Shown piece by piece: positions 7,313 through 17,175 of a stretch of DNA of 29,184 nt. This stretch comes from Candidatus Bathyarchaeota archaeon (GTDB taxonomy: Archaea > Thermoproteota > Bathyarchaeia > TCS64). A model generated the notes under the pieces. That model was not told the DNA's origin, searched no databases, and saw only the letters and a list, made by a program, of their open reading frames with translations. A program made the translations under genes and the position numbers. The stretch spans positions 1 to 29,184 of the forward strand of contig JAFGTA010000140.1 of assembly GCA_016934355.1 (NCBI GenBank). The letters run 5' to 3'. Position 1 is the stretch's first letter, and each line of letters begins with the position of its first letter.

Positions 7313-10300
7313 TTTCTCACGACCGTCAACGCGAAGTCTCTGTTAATGATCCATTCGGGGTAATACTTGTAGCCAGCCTCATGCTTCACGAGTTCGTTTC
7401 TGTTCATGACCTCCTCGTATCTTGACCAGTAGAATTCGTCTGGGCCGTGGCACACTGACTCGTATTCGCCTAGAAGCAGATAGCTTCCGTCGTGGATGTA
7501 CAGTCTGCCAGAGTAATCCACGTGGAAGCTCTGCTTGTAAGAGCCGTAGCTTGACCCAGTCTTGGACAGGATAGGGGTGGGGGTGTAGCCTCCGCCCGGG
7601 AAGGCGTCGGGGTATTTACGGTCATAGTACGGATTCCCTACTTTCTCCACCTGGTCCGCGTAGTACCCTGGGTTGGGCCTGTATTTTGTTCCGTCGTATG
7701 CGTGTGAGTAGTCGGCGCTTGAGCTGCTGGTGTCGACCGTGGTGTATATGGCCCTGACGTAGCCGTCCTCTGTGACCCAATAATCAGTCAACTGTTCCTC
7801 GAAGTAGCTGGTATCCACATGAGATTGGTAGCTTCCATAAACGGGGACATCTACCCTGATGGGGTTAAGGTACACGTAGAGGTTCCCGGTGGCGTCTTTC
7901 TTCAACTTGGTTTTTATCGTGATCTTGTTGCTCAGGTCCGAGTTACACTCGACTGTACCCTCACTTTTAGTGGTGGTTACGCTGTGGGCCCCAGTGTAGT
8001 CGAGCATGGGCCCGTGCTCTGTCTCTATTATGCCGAGTGGCTTAGGCCACCACACGTGTGTTATGTGCTCGTACCCGAACTCCTTATCGAAGCTCATGGT
8101 GGCGTCTGTCTCCTCCCTGCCGCTCAGCGCGTCCCACAGCACCTCTACCTTCATGGTGTAGGTGTATCTGCCGATCCACTCGTATCCGTCGAGGCGGCAT
8201 CCATAGCCCACAGAGCTCAGTAGGCCGTAGTCTCCCTCCTGTTTCCACATGTCCACGGACTCGGCCCACCTGAACGTGACGAGGTACTTCTCCGCCTTGA
8301 CCTCGATGCTCGCCACGCCCCGCACGCTGTCCTCATAACCCAGTGCCTGGTACCGGGCTGGTACGTCCACGACTCCCTCCTTCTCTCCAGCAATGAACCT
8401 GAAGCTGGCCCTGCCGTTGGCGTCAGTCACGGGCATGCCGTCCGCGTTCAGGCTACCCAGCGGGACCACCTTGCAGTCCCTAAGCCACGCCCTCTCGATG
8501 AGTATGGCCGCCCCCTCCCTAGGCGTTCGTTTTCCGTTCTTATCGATTCTGTACACGTCCACGTGGATCGTGGTGGTCTCGTAGGGGGCTACCGTGGTGT
8601 TCACAGCCTTAACGTCTATAGCGAGGCCGTTCACCTTGATGAGCGTCGACGCCTTCATAGTCCTGCAGCCCCTCGCCTCCACAAGGTAGTCCACCCGGTC
8701 CTGGCCAGCCTGCACACCCTTATATAGGGTGTACTCTGTGTTGGCTGCTCCGCTCTGATCGGTAGCCGCGTAGACATACCCATAGTAGGCTCCCTGACCA
8801 GAGGCTCCATTGACGTAGCCGCGATCCGTCACCTCTTTGAAGTATATCTTGGCGCCGTTAACGGGCTCCCCACGGCAGTTGGTCAAGGAGATGCTCACAG
8901 TCGCCTTGTTCTGCTCCTCCTCGGGGGACACGTTGTCCGGCGTCGCCTGCCCCACCAACATAGGGTTTCGCGGTGGGACAGGGTGTGTGGCCTCCCACTG
9001 CCTGATGAACGCGCCTAGGTCGCCGAGAGCCGAGACCGCGCTGTTCAATGCTTGGTCGAGGGTGGTGGCCTCGCCGCTGGTTCTCACTGCCACCATAACC
9101 ATGTCCAGGTCGTAGAGGACAGCGGACGCCAGGTACTGATCACCCAGCTTGTTGAGGCTCAGGGTCACCATATACTCCCCGTTGATGCCCGCGAAAATGT
9201 CCGTGTTCACCTCTGTAATCTGGCCTTCCAAGAGCATCTGTTCCTGCTGGTTCAAGGCGTCCTGTATCTCCCCGTAGGAGGAGACTTGAACATCGGTGGA
9301 CTGTGTCTTGACCATGCTCTGCACCTTCAAACTGTAGAACCGCTTAACGGAGGCCTCGCTGTCACCCGGGTTCTCGGCGAGTATCTCGGACATGACGGTG
9401 TCGGAGAGGCTCACTGAAGCGTATACGCTGGGGGTGCACGAGCTGGGTGAAGAATCCTCCACAGGCACAAGCTTGGGAGGCTGCGCCGAAGAACTATAGA
9501 AGGCTGGCGTAATGTCATAGTTCTGGCTCCTGTAGAAGACGGTTGTTGCTGTGGTTATCCTGCCCAGCGAGGAGTAGAGCTTGATGTTGTAGATAGTGTC
9601 CTCGTCCTGGTAGAGGCCGATCCTTGTAAGAGGTATGTTGTAGACGTAGCCGCCCTGCCACGTCGCGGCGTCGCTGCTGTAGAAGCTGACAACAACCTCG
9701 CCTGTGAGGAAGTACTGGCCTGGCGGCGCGTCGAGGCTGTACGCGTTGCCTTCACCCTCGCTGAGGCTGGCGACGGTTCTGAGCGTCCCTGTGTCCAGCA
9801 GCCTAAGGTTCTTCGAAGTTATTTGAGCCGAGGTGACGAATGTAATCACACCCTTCAGTCTCACCTGCTCCTTGGACACGGTAAACATCATGGTGTCGTC
9901 CGCTACTGGTTCTCCGTCGGCGTCGTAGAGCCTAGCACGCAGGACGTATGCTCCGTCGAGCCAACTCTCGGAGATCGTCGACTCCATCACGTTCTTGTAC
10001 AGGCGATCTACTGGGCTGAGTTGGACCCTGACCGGCGAAACTGACAGGCTTGGCAGGTAAATCACGGTCCCTGCGGGGTCTTCTAATTGTACTACTAGGC
10101 TGCCGTCCGCGGCGTTGAGCGGTGGCGTGACAGCCACGTCTACTATGATGGTTTCCCCGTCCGTGAAAGCCTCTTTACTGGCGAAAAGCTTGACAGAGGA
10201 GGCGTTGTTGTAGTAAACCCTGGTCATCGAGAGGGCTAGGGGCGCCGACTGGCCGTGAGAGGTGATCTTGGCGACAAAGCTGTAAGCGCCGGGATCGTTT

Positions 10301-13300
10301 GCTGGGCCAAAGACGTATGGTCTGGACAACTGACCGTAGAAGTTCTCCTGTAGGAATTGTGGGCTTAGTGGCGTTGCATCCGGCACCCACCCCGGGTAGT
10401 AGTCCTGATGCCCATCAGGGTCGACGACATAGAGGTACGCGTCATAGAGGTCAGGGTCCTCCACGCCATCGATCATGAGAGTAGGGTAGAGCTCATCCCA
10501 GAGACCGAGGGCCTTCTCAGCGCACGTTACCTGGATCATGGGGATGTTTGACAGGGACGCCGGTGAGAGAGCCACTTCCTTCACTTCCCAGGCGTCAAAG
10601 CCGTCCAGCCTGCCGGGGTTCGAGCTGTGAATGAAGCTGATGTAGTTGACTGCATCAGGGACTAGGCTCTTCGCGTCCAACGTATAGCTATACTCGTGCC
10701 ACATGGGTGCCGGCTCTAGATATCCAATGAGAGTCACGTTGCCGTAGAGGCTGCCTAAAACGGGTGACTCACCCATCACCCCCTCCAAGTAGCTGTTGAG
10801 ACACAGCTTGACCTCGCCTCCAGTCAGCCCCCGCGCCTTAAAGCTGAGCGTATAGTCTGTGGGCCTTGCGGTGAAGTCGTAGATGGCTTCATCTGGGTAA
10901 TCGTCGCTCATCATGTGGGTCTCCCCCTCCAGAGTTAGAGGAACCACGTTGAACCTGACCGCTCCTCTACCCAGCTCGCCGTAATAGTCCTCGCCGTTGA
11001 TGACCACTGTGTGTATTCCGAGCGTTAGCCGGCTGAGGGTGAAGCTTGTTGACGTCAGCTTCACGGGGGCGGCTCCGTCAACAACGCATGAGACCCTGTT
11101 TAGACGACGGGGGGACGTGTATGTGAGGGTAAGTGTCCTTTCGTCGTAGCTAGTGGGTCTCGGAGATGTTATGGTAATTATGAAGGTGGACTCGCTTGAC
11201 GAGACCTCTGGGAGGGGCGGCTGTTGAGGTGTGCGGCTTCCCTCAGAGGAGTGTATGCTTACCCTGAAACCAATCGTCGTCTGGTCCTCGTTGTCGGAGG
11301 TGTCCTTAACGTGGACCACTAGGGTGTAGTCGCCGTCACTGAGACCAGTTATAACCGTGTCGGGGGTGAAAGGCACATCCGGGCCGCCGTTGAGGTTGTA
11401 CCACCACGCGGCTACGTCTAGGTCGGGGCTCGAAGCCCGTAGCTGGACCACGCTGCTCGAATATGTAGCACAGTCAATAGGGGAGGTAACTGTCATGGCG
11501 GGAGGCACCGTGTCAGGTAGCTCTACGTTCGTCAGTGGGTGGCTGTCGCCTACCGTAATGTAGCCACCCGAGGTCCATGGGACATCGATGTCGCCCAGCC
11601 CATCGTGGTCGATGTCACCGCCCACCAACTCGTAGTCACTCCAGTAGTTGCCTCCACGGTATACTCCGCCGATGATGTTCGTTCCCGGCGTCTTATCGAT
11701 GTTCCAGGTTTGGGTTAGCTCGTTGTCGTAGGCGTTTATCCCGTTGTCTAGGTAGTTGTTGTAGAACAGATTGTCGTCTGAGTGATAGTATGTGAATATG
11801 CCGTACTTTTGGCTGTTCTCTAGTGTGCTCCTTATTGTGTTGGTGTGGAAGGTGTTATGAGCGGAGTAGAAACTCAGGTGGATGCCGTACCCGTTCTCAT
11901 AGTATATGCCGTATACAGGGGGGTCCTCATGGTCTAGCCCGTTGTCCTCTATGGTGTTGCCCGAGAACATGCTATCGGACACGTAGTACGCGTCTATGCC
12001 TCGCCTGTCATTGTTTTTTACGGTGCAGTCTGTGACCGTTAATTCCTTGGCTCTGTATTGGTACAGCCCTGTGCATATGTCGTCGATGTTGAGGTCGATC
12101 CCCCAGCTGGAGATGTCGTAGCCGTTATTGTTCATTGTGCATTCGTTGATGGATACATACTCTGATCGGAAGATGGCCACCCCGGCTCGGTGGTTCAGGT
12201 TACATGAGACTCCCTCGATGGTGCTGCTGTTGGTATTGTAAAGGATGAGCCCGTGCGAGTTGCCCTGGAAGAGCTGATTCTGGACGCTGATGTTGCTGCA
12301 GTTAACCATGATCAGCATCCCTATGTCTGGATAGGTCGCCGGGTCTATCATCAGCCCAGTCTGCCCCACCATGTAGTGTATCTCTTTGCCGTCAACCGTG
12401 TTACTTGTGTCAATATCGTTCTTGAAGAACCGTGCAGGTACTTCAGGGTAGGAATGAACGGGGACGTAGTAGAAGTTGTGTGCATTATCGTACATGACGT
12501 TGTTTCTCATTGTGAGGTCCTCGCAGCCTTCCACCGAGATGCCCTTGCTCATGAGGGTCACGGTGTTGCCTATGAGGGTGCAGTCAGAAACATAATACAG
12601 TTTGATGCCGATGGTATCGCCCATACTGTAGTAGCCTGTGCCTGTTACCGTGTTCCCCTGCACAGTCGTCCTGTCACACCCTCCCATGGCTCGGATGAAG
12701 GCGTGGGTAGGAAGAATCGTATCCGGGTTGTCTATGAAAAAGATGTTATCCTGGACTAACGAGTCCGTCACAAAGATGTTGAGGAAAACACATGCATTTT
12801 TGAAAGAGTTACCCCTTATCTCATTCCCTTGACAGTAATTGAATGACGCTCCCTCAAGGGACACTGTTATTACGTCATTACCCCGGGCATCATTGAACTC
12901 GCTTTCCGTGACCTGGTTATTCCTACTATTCTCCAAGAATACAGCCAAGCCATCAAAGGTACACTGGGTCACTTCGTTGTTTTCTCCAGTCTTTATATAG
13001 ACGCCTTTTCCCCAGGGTGTGAAATGGCAGCCGGACACAGTGATCTCGTCGCTTGAGGCGACGTAGACGCCGTAGTAGGTGTTATCGAAGACGCAGTTTG
13101 TTATAGTCGCGTTCCCGCAGTCCACCGGAACAGGTAGGGAGCCCACCATCTGCGTGTACCCTATCCAGATACCGGCGTTATCTCCTGCTGGCGTGCTCGG
13201 CTCGGGGTTGACGAAAGAGAACCCATCTACCTTGCAGCCAGTTTTTTTTAGGTGGAACAAAGGCCCAGCGTCTCCAGCCACCACGGGGGACCCGTCGCCC

Positions 13301-14556
13301 TGAAAGATGAGCAGCTTCTCAATGACGACGTTCTCCTCGTATGTGCCCGAGTAGACTAGAATCGTGTCTTCGTCTATTGCGGCGTCCACGGCCTCCTGGA
13401 TGGTGGTGTAGTCAGCTCCGGGGTACTCTATTCCATCGTCATCGACTGTGATGGTGATGGGCTTTCGTGTCCAGGTGTCGAGGCTGTGGATGACGCTTGA
13501 CGACTCGTAATCGTGGTCTTCGCCGTTATAGGAGTAGCATTGATAATAGTATGTGGTGTCAGTTGATAGACTCTCTAAAGTGAATGAGGGTGAATCGGTT
13601 CCGTAGAGCCAGTCTGTCCAGACGCCGTCGGAGAGGTCATCAGCTAAACCGTATTTGACTCTGTGGTCACTGTTGGTCTGATCCGTCTTCCAAGTGACCT
13701 TGGCCCTTATCGCCCGGGCTGTTGCGCTCTCACCTGAGATGGTCGGCGCCTTGGGCGTGGTGGGCATCAGGGGGTAAGGGTCCTCAGAACCTGCGCCCCC
13801 GTCGATGGGGTAGGCTGTGTCTCCTACTCCGTCGTGGTCGTCATCGACACCAGTGTAGTCGCCGTAGAGGTTGCCTCTTAGAGTTGCCGTGTCGTACCAA
13901 GTGTTGCTGCCGGTGTCGTCGTAGGCGTCTGCGACGAATATCTCGTAGTCGCCTATGCCGAAGTCGAATGTGTTAGAATATATCTCGTTGCCCGTTGACA
14001 GGGTGACATGTATGGGGTAGTGTATGCCCTCGAAGGCGTAGTCTGTGGCCACGTTCTCGGTTATCAGGTTGTCGTCGGAGCCCTCAAGGTATATCCCATG
14101 ACCTTGGCAGTACTGTAGGGTGTTCTGGGTCACCGTGTTTCCTGATACGCCAACTAGCCTGATCGAGGTGCCACAATAATTGATGGTATTTCCTTGGATA
14201 GTATTACCGTTGGACTGGACGTTAATGCCTGAGTTGCCTATCCCACTGTTGATGATGGTCAGGTCCTCAACGGTGCAGCCAAGTGCAGTTATAGTGACTG
14301 CATCGCCGCTCCACTCGGCGTTTATCACTGGGCTGTCTACGCCACTGAGGGTGACACTCTTATCAACGACAATGGTCTCCGTGTAGGTTCCAGCGTGAAC
14401 CTCCACGGTGTCTCCTTCTGAAGCGGAATCGATCGCAGCCTGTATGCTTCCTTCATTAACGACAATGGTGTCTGCATGCACGGGGCAGGGCCACATCGAT
14501 GCAAGGATTAGCGCTGAAAAAAAGAACAGGCAAACCTTACCGCTATGATTTAACAT
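7309..14556 (-). CDS. Giant secreted multidomain beta-helix protein (NosD/PbH1, FnIII, Ig-like modules)
   Basis: A 2415-aa exported protein. It has a signal peptide at residues ~1-29, then a first parallel beta-helix (~30-262) closing with the NosD-like DHDGVGDTAYPIDGG and YPLM motif. An FnIII-like domain spans ~265-360. A long second beta-helix (~370-1010) opens with DYTTIQEAVDAAIDEDTI. Ig-like modules lie at ~1015-1220. A large beta-rich region follows, including Ig/Big-type domains near 1885-2080 (SISLTNCRGEPVNGAKIYF; VDVYRIDKNGKRTPREGAAI), and a Tyr-rich C-terminus has no TM. Length and modules fit an S-layer-associated adhesin or glycan-binding protein. Without its own anchor it may be held by the membrane-anchored 512-aa protein made from the overlapping downstream gene. 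Function is inferred from architecture only. Confidence 0.85.
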   Translation of the reverse strand: MLNHSGKVCLFFFSALILASMWPCPVHADTIVVNEGSIQAAIDSASEGDTVEVHAGTYTETIVVDKSVTLSGVDSPVINAEWSGDAVTITALGCTVEDLTIINSGIGNSGINVQSNGNTIQGNTINYCGTSIRLVGVSGNTVTQNTLQYCQGHGIYLEGSDDNLITENVATDYAFEGIHYPIHVTLSTGNEIYSNTFDFGIGDYEIFVADAYDDTGSNTWYDTATLRGNLYGDYTGVDDDHDGVGDTAYPIDGGAGSEDPYPLMPTTPKAPTISGESATARAIRAKVTWKTDQTNSDHRVKYGLADDLSDGVWTDWLYGTDSPSFTLESLSTDTTYYYQCYSYNGEDHDYESSSVIHSLDTWTRKPITITVDDDGIEYPGADYTTIQEAVDAAIDEDTILVYSGTYEENVVIEKLLIFQGDGSPVVAGDAGPLFHLKKTGCKVDGFSFVNPEPSTPAGDNAGIWIGYTQMVGSLPVPVDCGNATITNCVFDNTYYGVYVASSDEITVSGCHFTPWGKGVYIKTGENNEVTQCTFDGLAVFLENSRNNQVTESEFNDARGNDVITVSLEGASFNYCQGNEIRGNSFKNACVFLNIFVTDSLVQDNIFFIDNPDTILPTHAFIRAMGGCDRTTVQGNTVTGTGYYSMGDTIGIKLYYVSDCTLIGNTVTLMSKGISVEGCEDLTMRNNVMYDNAHNFYYVPVHSYPEVPARFFKNDIDTSNTVDGKEIHYMVGQTGLMIDPATYPDIGMLIMVNCSNISVQNQLFQGNSHGLILYNTNSSTIEGVSCNLNHRAGVAIFRSEYVSINECTMNNNGYDISSWGIDLNIDDICTGLYQYRAKELTVTDCTVKNNDRRGIDAYYVSDSMFSGNTIEDNGLDHEDPPVYGIYYENGYGIHLSFYSAHNTFHTNTIRSTLENSQKYGIFTYYHSDDNLFYNNYLDNGINAYDNELTQTWNIDKTPGTNIIGGVYRGGNYWSDYELVGGDIDHDGLGDIDVPWTSGGYITVGDSHPLTNVELPDTVPPAMTVTSPIDCATYSSSVVQLRASSPDLDVAAWWYNLNGGPDVPFTPDTVITGLSDGDYTLVVHVKDTSDNEDQTTIGFRVSIHSSEGSRTPQQPPLPEVSSSESTFIITITSPRPTSYDERTLTLTYTSPRRLNRVSCVVDGAAPVKLTSTSFTLSRLTLGIHTVVINGEDYYGELGRGAVRFNVVPLTLEGETHMMSDDYPDEAIYDFTARPTDYTLSFKARGLTGGEVKLCLNSYLEGVMGESPVLGSLYGNVTLIGYLEPAPMWHEYSYTLDAKSLVPDAVNYISFIHSSNPGRLDGFDAWEVKEVALSPASLSNIPMIQVTCAEKALGLWDELYPTLMIDGVEDPDLYDAYLYVVDPDGHQDYYPGWVPDATPLSPQFLQENFYGQLSRPYVFGPANDPGAYSFVAKITSHGQSAPLALSMTRVYYNNASSVKLFASKEAFTDGETIIVDVAVTPPLNAADGSLVVQLEDPAGTVIYLPSLSVSPVRVQLSPVDRLYKNVMESTISESWLDGAYVLRARLYDADGEPVADDTMMFTVSKEQVRLKGVITFVTSAQITSKNLRLLDTGTLRTVASLSEGEGNAYSLDAPPGQYFLTGEVVVSFYSSDAATWQGGYVYNIPLTRIGLYQDEDTIYNIKLYSSLGRITTATTVFYRSQNYDITPAFYSSSAQPPKLVPVEDSSPSSCTPSVYASVSLSDTVMSEILAENPGDSEASVKRFYSLKVQSMVKTQSTDVQVSSYGEIQDALNQQEQMLLEGQITEVNTDIFAGINGEYMVTLSLNKLGDQYLASAVLYDLDMVMVAVRTSGEATTLDQALNSAVSALGDLGAFIRQWEATHPVPPRNPMLVGQATPDNVSPEEEQNKATVSISLTNCRGEPVNGAKIYFKEVTDRGYVNGASGQGAYYGYVYAATDQSGAANTEYTLYKGVQAGQDRVDYLVEARGCRTMKASTLIKVNGLAIDVKAVNTTVAPYETTTIHVDVYRIDKNGKRTPREGAAILIERAWLRDCKVVPLGSLNADGMPVTDANGRASFRFIAGEKEGVVDVPARYQALGYEDSVRGVASIEVKAEKYLVTFRWAESVDMWKQEGDYGLLSSVGYGCRLDGYEWIGRYTYTMKVEVLWDALSGREETDATMSFDKEFGYEHITHVWWPKPLGIIETEHGPMLDYTGAHSVTTTKSEGTVECNSDLSNKITIKTKLKKDATGNLYVYLNPIRVDVPVYGSYQSHVDTSYFEEQLTDYWVTEDGYVRAIYTTVDTSSSSADYSHAYDGTKYRPNPGYYADQVEKVGNPYYDRKYPDAFPGGGYTPTPILSKTGSSYGSYKQSFHVDYSGRLYIHDGSYLLLGEYESVCHGPDEFYWSRYEEVMNRNELVKHEAGYKYYPEWIINRDFALTVVRK

Positions 14557-14819
14557 AGACTATTATTAGTCACCTAAAGATAAATTGTATTCCCCAAAAG
14601 GCAAAATTAGGCAGAGATATCCCCGCCACAAGCGTATTCATGTTTGGTCTGTTTTGCCGACGTAACGTTTGTACAAAGGTACTTGGCGTAAGCGTTTTTT
14701 AAATGGTGTTTTTCTCGGTTTATGTTGCGTGTTTGTGTTAACGCCCTGTTGGCCTCTCTGTGTGTGATTTTTTGTTCACAGGTTATTTATTATTAATTGC
14801 TTCATGGTTATTGATTTCG
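14557..14819. promoter_or_regulatory. Divergent promoter region between the beta-helix operon and the receptor-like gene
   Basis: For the minus-strand giant gene, a TATA-like AATTTATC lies near 14579-14586, about 25 bases before the ATG, implying a very short leader. For the plus-strand receptor gene, a TATA-like TTATTTATTA (14783-14792) lies about 30 bases before the ATG at 14820. A second A/T box (TTTTTTAAATGG, around 14695-14706) lies further upstream. No RNA gene is seen in the rest. Confidence 0.5.
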
Positions 14820-17093
14820 ATGAGGATCTTCGTACCCCGTTTTACTCGCGTCTGCGTCGTCGCCTTGCTTCTCCTCGGGTTCATGCCGCCGGCGGCGCGC
14901 TGCCCACACGCGTACACGACCGTGATACTTGGTGACATCGCCTCCACGGCCAGCGCCGAGGAGGGGGTCCGCGTCGTCTCGGCTATAGCGCTGGAGGACA
15001 TCAACGGCTTCATGGAGGATTACGACTACCCCTACCGTTTCGAGGCAAAGATAACAAACGCGAATGGGCAGGCAGCGGCGCACCTCGAGCAGGTACAGGG
15101 CCTCTACTCCATTGGCGTGAAACTGCTAATCGGTGGACCCTGGTCATCCATGGCGCAGGCGTCGCTTGGCTACTGCAACGACAACGACGTGCTAATGCTG
15201 AGCGCTGGGTCCACCAGCCCGGTTCTGGCGATCACGGGAGACAACCTGTTCAGGGTGTCAGGGACCGACCTGATAGACGCGCCTCCCATCGTCGAGACGA
15301 TCCTAAGCTACGGCGTGGACGCGGTCATAGTTGTTCAGCGGGCTGACTCCTGGGCGGACGGCATAATCAACGCCTTCGAGGCGGAGTACACCGCTAGAGG
15401 CGGAACAATAATCGATAAGGTACGTTACGCAGGGGAGGCAACCGAGTTCAGCAACTACCTGTACACCATCGATGACGTCGCGGCGGACGCTGTAGCCAGC
15501 TACGGCTACGACCGTGTGGGCGTCCTTGTTCTCTCGTTCTCGGAGATCATCACAATGGTCATCCAGTCACAGGACTATCCGACGATATCCGACCTCACAT
15601 GGTTCGGGGCTTACGCTACTTACTCCGTCGCGGATGACGCCCCCGAGCAAGCCGCCAGACTTAAACTGATCTCACCTGAACGCGTGGCGCCGGACACGGC
15701 CGAGTTCACGGAGTTTTCGCGTAGATTCGAGTTGGAGATGGGCTACGAGCCTTCGTACTGGGACGCCTGCCACTACGACGCCTACTGGCTGTACGCGCTG
15801 GCGGTCACGGCGTCCGGCTCCACGGACCCCATGGTGGTGAAGGAGACCCTGCCCCTCATAGCGGAGGAGTTCTGGGGGGTGAGCGGCCACTGCGCCTTCA
15901 ACGAGGCCGGGGACAGGGCCGCCGCCAGCTACCTGATTATGGGTGTGGTTCAGACGGGCTCCGTGACGGAGTACAGAAGACTGGGATTCTACGACGACTA
16001 CACGGGGATAATCACGTGGGACGACGCCGTGGTCAGCCTCCCCGAGTCCTATAGCGTTCAGGTAGTCCAGTCGACGAGTAACTCGCTTGACGCCACACAG
16101 GCTGATCTCATGGTTCGGGTCGTCGACGCTTACGGGAACCCTGTATACGGCGAGCCCGTCTACTTCTATCTCGAAAACCGTTTGGTAGGCGATTCGCTGA
16201 CCGATTCGGATGGTTACGCCCAGGTGTCTGCTCCAATCGGGTACAGTTCGCACTCTTGGTATGCGCTCGTAAGCGACGATTCGGGGACGTACCTCTCACG
16301 TGAAGCCGTGGTCTCTCTACGGAGCACCCGATACGTGAACGTCGTCAGCGACTATGGCGCCACCTCGGGCACAGGCGACTACAGCGACGGTGACAGCGTC
16401 ACCATATCGGTGAGCCCAGACCCTGTGGTTACCGACGACGGCGTGAAGCACGTTTTCAAGGCGTGGCAGTGTGAGTCGGGAAATGGCTACTGGGGGGAGG
16501 AGAACCCCCACACTATGATGGTGAACGGTGACGTGACTCAGGTCGCCACGTGGGATACCAAGTACTACGTCGATATCGTGGCTGACAAGGGAGAGGTGTC
16601 ACCGTCGTCGGGATGGTACGACGCGGGGACGCTGCTGAAGATAAAGGCGGTGTCGACGAGCAACCTGCTGTTCTCCACAACGTTCGAGGGGTGGAGCGGC
16701 GACTACGTCTCCGGGAACAACATCGTGCTGGTGCCCGTTAACGGTCCCATGATCATCGTGGCTAACTGGACGAACGACTACACACGGGCATACGGGTACG
16801 GCTTCATCGTCGCCGCATCCGTCGCGGTGATTGGCTACCGGAGCCGTAAGAAGAGGCTAGCCGTTGAGACCGAGGAGCGGAGGGACTCCATGCTACGGAA
16901 CGACATCCTCACGGCCGACGGTGTGATCGACGTCGAGGAGGTCGCGGCGAGGTATAAGTTGAAGGGCGACGCCGTGAAGTCTGTTATCGAGGAGTACGTC
17001 GCGGCGGGGCGTCTTGAGGGCATGTACAGTAAGGACGGGAAGAAGTTCGTCACCACGAGCCACATCAGAGACGTCATCAAAGACCGGCTATAA
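14820..17093 (+). CDS. Receptor-like transmembrane protein: type-1 periplasmic-binding domain, Ig/beta repeats, TM, cytoplasmic winged helix
   Basis: A 757-aa protein. The ATG at 14820 is chosen over the in-frame GTG at 14760 because it gives a clean signal peptide (basic start, then VCVVALLLLGFM) and a TATA box at the right distance. Residues ~35-395 match the type-1 periplasmic-binding fold of branched-chain amino-acid receptors (AIALEDIN, LLIGGPWSS, LMLSAGSTSP, FRVSGTD, YDAYWLYALAV). An Ig-like domain (~410-500) and two beta repeats (~502-655; the second holds FEGWSGDYVSGNNIVL) follow. A TM helix (~658-677) with a basic stop (RSRKKR) leads to a cytoplasmic winged helix (~688-757: VEEVAARYKLKGDAVKSVI, GRLEGMYSKDGKKFVTTSHI). 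No permease genes lie nearby, so sensing rather than transport is likely. The ligand is unknown. Confidence 0.85.
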   Translation: MRIFVPRFTRVCVVALLLLGFMPPAARCPHAYTTVILGDIASTASAEEGVRVVSAIALEDINGFMEDYDYPYRFEAKITNANGQAAAHLEQVQGLYSIGVKLLIGGPWSSMAQASLGYCNDNDVLMLSAGSTSPVLAITGDNLFRVSGTDLIDAPPIVETILSYGVDAVIVVQRADSWADGIINAFEAEYTARGGTIIDKVRYAGEATEFSNYLYTIDDVAADAVASYGYDRVGVLVLSFSEIITMVIQSQDYPTISDLTWFGAYATYSVADDAPEQAARLKLISPERVAPDTAEFTEFSRRFELEMGYEPSYWDACHYDAYWLYALAVTASGSTDPMVVKETLPLIAEEFWGVSGHCAFNEAGDRAAASYLIMGVVQTGSVTEYRRLGFYDDYTGIITWDDAVVSLPESYSVQVVQSTSNSLDATQADLMVRVVDAYGNPVYGEPVYFYLENRLVGDSLTDSDGYAQVSAPIGYSSHSWYALVSDDSGTYLSREAVVSLRSTRYVNVVSDYGATSGTGDYSDGDSVTISVSPDPVVTDDGVKHVFKAWQCESGNGYWGEENPHTMMVNGDVTQVATWDTKYYVDIVADKGEVSPSSGWYDAGTLLKIKAVSTSNLLFSTTFEGWSGDYVSGNNIVLVPVNGPMIIVANWTNDYTRAYGYGFIVAASVAVIGYRSRKKRLAVETEERRDSMLRNDILTADGVIDVEEVAARYKLKGDAVKSVIEEYVAAGRLEGMYSKDGKKFVTTSHIRDVIKDRL

Positions 17094-17175
17094 CCGGTCT
17101 GAATTGCCTTCTCCTTTTTTCCCCAAAAACGATTTCTCTTAAAAATCATATATAGGGTTAACCGAGTGATTCCTT
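17094..17175 (+). promoter_or_regulatory. T-rich end of receptor gene and TATA box of the HerA-like gene
   Basis: A pyrimidine/T-rich tract (CTCCTTTTTTCCCC, about 17110-17123) follows the receptor stop and resembles an archaeal termination signal. A TATA-like CTTAAAAAT (about 17138-17146) then precedes the HerA-like ATG at 17176, so this gene probably has its own promoter with a short leader. GAGTGAT at 17164-17170 is a weak ribosome-binding candidate. Confidence 0.5.

Noticed and set aside
14760..14819. GTG at 14760 as start of the receptor-like protein
   Set aside because: It would put an odd hydrophobic leader before a complete signal peptide; the ATG at 14820 fits both signal peptide and TATA spacing.
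15672..16253. 193-codon minus-strand frame opposite the receptor gene
   Set aside because: No family pattern, and it is fully embedded in a well-supported gene.
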